From Herbiconiux ginsengi (GTDB lineage: Bacteria > Actinomycetota > Actinomycetes > Actinomycetales > Microbacteriaceae): a stretch of DNA of 64,000 nucleotides. The notes under the pieces are model-generated. The model was not told the DNA's origin. It saw nothing but the letters and a program-made list of their open reading frames with translations, and did not search any database. This document shows, piece by piece, positions 62,401 through 64,000 of the stretch (its first letter is position 1; each line of letters starts with the position of its first letter). The translations under genes and the position numbers were made by a program. The stretch lies in NCBI RefSeq assembly GCF_900107435.1, contig NZ_FNPZ01000003.1:186001-250000 (forward strand), read 5' to 3'.

Positions 62401-62899
62401 GAACGTGACCCGACCGCTCGGCGAGTGCTGAAGAGAGTTCGTCGGTGTCGAGGTCGGCACCGGGATCTCCGCGCCAGAGCGAGATGGCCGAGCGCGCCAC
62501 GGCCGCGGCTTCTGCCGGGCGGTGCTCGCCGACGTGCGACCGCGCGGCGAGGAGGAGGTTCTCGGCGAGGGTGAGGTCGAGCTCGTCGGCGGTGGCGGCG
62601 AGCCGGTAGCCGGAGGGGAGCGATTCGATCAGGTCGTCGCCGAGCGCCGCCCGGATGCGTGAGATCTGCGTCTGCAGAGCTGCCCGTGATCCGCGGGGCG
62701 GCTCGTGCTGCCAGACGTCGTCGATGAGTCGATCCGCGGAGACCGGATGCGGCGCAGCGAGGGCGAGCGCGGCGAGCAGGGCCTTGGCGCGATGGCCGGC
62801 GGGTTCGACGAACGCCCCGGATGCCGTTCGCACCGCGACCGCGCCGAGTACCGCCACCCGCACGGGTGCCAACCCTTCGGCAGCAGAACGCTCACTCAC
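59453..62899 (-). CDS. SARP/AfsR-type regulator (OmpR-like HTH, BTAD, NB-ARC, TPR)
   Basis: Protein of 1148 residues. An OmpR-like winged helix (about 12-105) and a bacterial transcriptional activation domain (about 108-255) are followed by an Ala/Pro-rich linker. Next is an NB-ARC-type ATPase with P-loop GPGGLGKT (357-364), VLDNCEH Walker B and LTTSRTPL. About 500 residues of helical repeats follow. Such proteins activate secondary-metabolism or export genes. It converges on the DrrAB-type exporter, a plausible target. The start is GTG at 62899; a TAGGCT box on this strand (62907-62912) ends 7 bases upstream and no ribosome binding site is present. Confidence 0.9.
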   Translation of the reverse strand: MSERSAAEGLAPVRVAVLGAVAVRTASGAFVEPAGHRAKALLAALALAAPHPVSADRLIDDVWQHEPPRGSRAALQTQISRIRAALGDDLIESLPSGYRLAATADELDLTLAENLLLAARSHVGEHRPAEAAAVARSAISLWRGDPGADLDTDELSSALAERSGHVLDGLESVLATAALAVGQALDAEELARRLCQRSPYDDNAHLLLMRALDAQGRSTEAVGVYATFRERVQDAFGTSPALELQALNLDLLARDGASPRHPVNATATAEHPVPDITEPDTVAAASAAPTSGEAPNETPAASAARRPVDEPSSPAAPRRAAVARGIRAAPNALIGRDDALREIEGLLATSRVTTVLGPGGLGKTRVVHEIASRALTRYDAVIVVELASVRNADDVVFAIASALGIREVASSKRIGDRMVRDDLRGRIVARLGDAPTLLVLDNCEHVIDAAAEWSASLTAELGGLTVLTTSRTPLAISAERVFALAPLGRATAGGGSPSPEDAAVRLFVDRATAARPDASLPLDTVARLCDRLDGLPLAIELAAARIRSMSIDEIERRLSNRFALLAGGDRSAPERHRTLLAVIEWSWNLLDTAEQRALSRLSEFADGFGAEAAEAVVGCAVDDVPDLLDGLVAQSLVMMRETDSGVRYRMLETVREFGQLQLDRAGTRDEVRDAVFDWADRFARHLHPRTDGVEQVATFTAIAVEEDNLVDVLRRAIDAERADIVVSVFALLGYYWSLRSAHSEVFAFGKPVFESIRDYEPGPESVDLIVAVLVIISMTTILTDMRFAVRPRSRLRKIVSSRDVSGSRLGAMAALVLNAGHESRTIEQVEAAIASDDQGTAMLGSIIGSVAAENEGRRDDAVALARGAARIADSLGDTWGGAMAGQMLGALHSQSAEPEEALRWARKARIGLAKLGATEDIRQIEWTIATNDIAVGAYDEALELFERLIESPGQADGIDVASIGLAGRAEVLRARGRLEEAREQHLQALASFDPPRTRSSPWFRIMLSSVLSALVIDGTGTLEERRLLARRLRSRALASLRSPIPYVDRPVLGASVIGLAVWVEDTAAVDPRIGLDLLAFAEVMGARQDPPALHLRPLFERFTRRFGADEVTAARTAAAAVPNEERPERVAALLRAPGPWSWGWVATA

Positions 62900-63035
62900 C
62901 CCGGCAAGCCTAGTTCCTGCGCTCCCCGCCCGACCCCCGAGCGCCACGACTCCCGCCCTCTCCCGTCTGCCCCGCCGAAATATCCCTCCCGCTCGACCAG
63001 GTGGGACCGAGAATGCAACGCAACAGGCCGTTGTC

Positions 63036-63097
63036 GACGACCCAGGGTGAGCGCGCGGCCGCGCCAGCGACCGCACGCGAACATGTCGCGCGGCGCC
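63036..63097 (-). repeat. Dispersed GC-rich repeat, copy 3 (inverted)
   Basis: Read on the minus strand it has GACATGTTCGCGTGCGGTCG and CTCACCCTGGGTCGTC in the same order as 34918-34971 and 47384-47439, with a few substitutions. Confidence 0.75.
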
Positions 63098-63116
63098 GGG
63101 CAAGGACCGGCGACGC

Positions 63117-63149
63117 CCGAGGACGCCGCGCGAAGCACGGCGCCCTCGG
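63117..63149. repeat. 33-nt dispersed hairpin repeat, copy 2
   Basis: Stem CCGAGG/CCTCGG, inner stem CGCCG/CGGCG. The core 63121-63144 is identical to 7947-7970. The outer stem has a compensating base-pair change relative to copy 1. Confidence 0.7.
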
Positions 63150-63199
63150 CGACCAACGCACCCGCGCAAAGCACGGCGCCTCCGGGACAGCTGACGCAG

Positions 63200-63772
63200 C
63201 TACCGGATCGTCTTGCGCGCCGAGATCTGCCCCGTGTCGAACCCGAGCAGGTGCAGACCGCCATGGAAGCGGGCGTGCTCGATCTTGATGCAGCGGTCCA
63301 TCACGACCGTCAGGCCCTTCGACTCACCGTATTCGGCCGCCTCCTGGTTCCAGATGCCGAGCTGCACCCACACCGTGGGCGCACCGATGGCGACGACGTC
63401 GTCGATCACCGCGGGGATGTCGCTGGCGCGGCGGAACACGTCGACGATGTCGGGCACCTCCGGCAGCGAAGCCAGGTCGGGGTAGGCCTTCTGGCCGAGG
63501 ATCTCGTCGGCATTCGGGTTCACGAAGTAGACACGGAAGTCGCTCGACTGCTGCAGGTAGGTGCCCACGAAATAGCTCGATCGGGCCGGGTTGGGCGAGG
63601 CTCCGACGATCGCGACCGACTTCGCGTTGCGCAGGATGCGCAGTCGTTCCTTCGCCGACGGACCCACCCAGGTGCGCTGCGATTTGAGCAGCTTCGCCAG
63701 CGGCGAGTCGGCGGGCAGCTCGCAGGTGAGGCCGTTGGTCAGCTGGGTTGCGACGAGTTCGGTGGTGGACAT
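63200..63772 (-). CDS. CoA-binding domain protein
   Basis: Protein of 190 residues with the CoA-binding Rossmann fold of the succinyl-CoA synthetase alpha type (SVAIVGASPNPARSS, YFVNPNADEILGQKAYPDL, VWVQLGIWN). It lacks the catalytic His domain, so it binds CoA or nucleotide without ligase activity. GGAGGAACC precedes the ATG. It lies 16 bases downstream of metY on the same strand, a pairing often seen in actinobacteria, which suggests a role linked to methionine or sulfur assimilation. Confidence 0.87.
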   Translation of the reverse strand: MSTTELVATQLTNGLTCELPADSPLAKLLKSQRTWVGPSAKERLRILRNAKSVAIVGASPNPARSSYFVGTYLQQSSDFRVYFVNPNADEILGQKAYPDLASLPEVPDIVDVFRRASDIPAVIDDVVAIGAPTVWVQLGIWNQEAAEYGESKGLTVVMDRCIKIEHARFHGGLHLLGFDTGQISARKTIR

Positions 63773-63788
63773 GGTTCCTCCGCGCCGG

Positions 63789-64000
<212 letters not shown>

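Larger units (their letters stand above)
62900..63199. other. Gene-free region rich in dispersed repeats
   Basis: 300 bases between the SARP-type gene and the CoA-binding protein gene. It contains the -10 box of the SARP-type gene, a GC-rich repeat copy (63036-63097), the 33-nt hairpin copy (63117-63149) and a partial degenerate repetition of that hairpin around 63160-63183 (GCAAAGCACGGCGCC). No gene is supported. Confidence 0.7.

Noticed and set aside
62900-63264. Short frames in the repeat-rich gap near 63 kb
   Set aside because: They are translations of dispersed repeats and show no start signals.

Overview
This 64 kb window is high-GC, gene-dense DNA from an actinobacterium, most probably a member of the Microbacteriaceae. 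The assignment rests on gene content, codon use, frequent GTG starts and recurrent GGATGC/GCATCC words; no rRNA gene is present to confirm it. No tRNA, rRNA, CRISPR array or prophage was seen. Many genes have a TANNNT -10 box ending 6-9 nt before the start codon and no Shine-Dalgarno sequence, so leaderless transcription looks common.

Layout. (1) 1-1767: end of an MFS transporter, KDPG-type aldolase and a divergent DeoR regulator, probably a sugar-acid locus cut by the window edge. (2) 1825-7805: glyoxylate shunt. A RamB/PrpR-type regulator, a sortase-type surface protein, then aceA and aceB. The regulator gene and aceA carry the same 21-bp inverted repeat upstream. (3) 8002-9585: CPA1 antiporter. 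(4) 9670-13989: non-phosphorylative L-fucose-type catabolism (SDR, FAH-family hydrolase, aldo/keto reductase, lactonase, GntR/FadR regulator). (5) 14037-22400: exopolysaccharide locus (DPBB-like lipoprotein, secreted polysaccharide deacetylase, second-type GlmS, NDP-sugar epimerase, NDP-sugar dehydrogenase, divergent processive glycosyltransferase), followed by a large LuxR-family ATPase regulator. (6) 25271-40276: mixed housekeeping and accessory genes: PMM-like HAD phosphatase, carboxylesterase, methyltransferase, AbiEi/DUF559 protein, flavoprotein, acyl-CoA ligase, LtrA, a second antiporter, gamma-carbonic anhydrase and acyl-CoA dehydrogenase. (7) 40381-43698: NagZ-like lipoprotein and a DUF4349 lipoprotein separated by a complete IS481-family element. 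(8) 43867-55933: aldo/keto reductases, MFS permease, HrpA helicase, DUF1684, YyaL-type protein and a rhodanese. (9) 56103-64000: a 27-codon ORF with a strong terminator, RtcB, a DrrAB-type ABC exporter, a SARP/NB-ARC regulator, a CoA-binding protein and the 3' end of metY.

The most notable non-genic content is a set of dispersed palindromic repeats: three 64-bp elements with identical ends (two flank the AbiEi/DUF559 gene), a 33-nt hairpin whose two copies differ by a compensating base-pair change, a GC-rich repeat that supplies the stop codon of ltrA, a related tandem array that supplies the stop codon of hrpA, and several long-stem hairpins between convergent genes. The IS481 element sits exactly in the overlapping stop codons of two convergent genes with a 6-bp target duplication that restores both.
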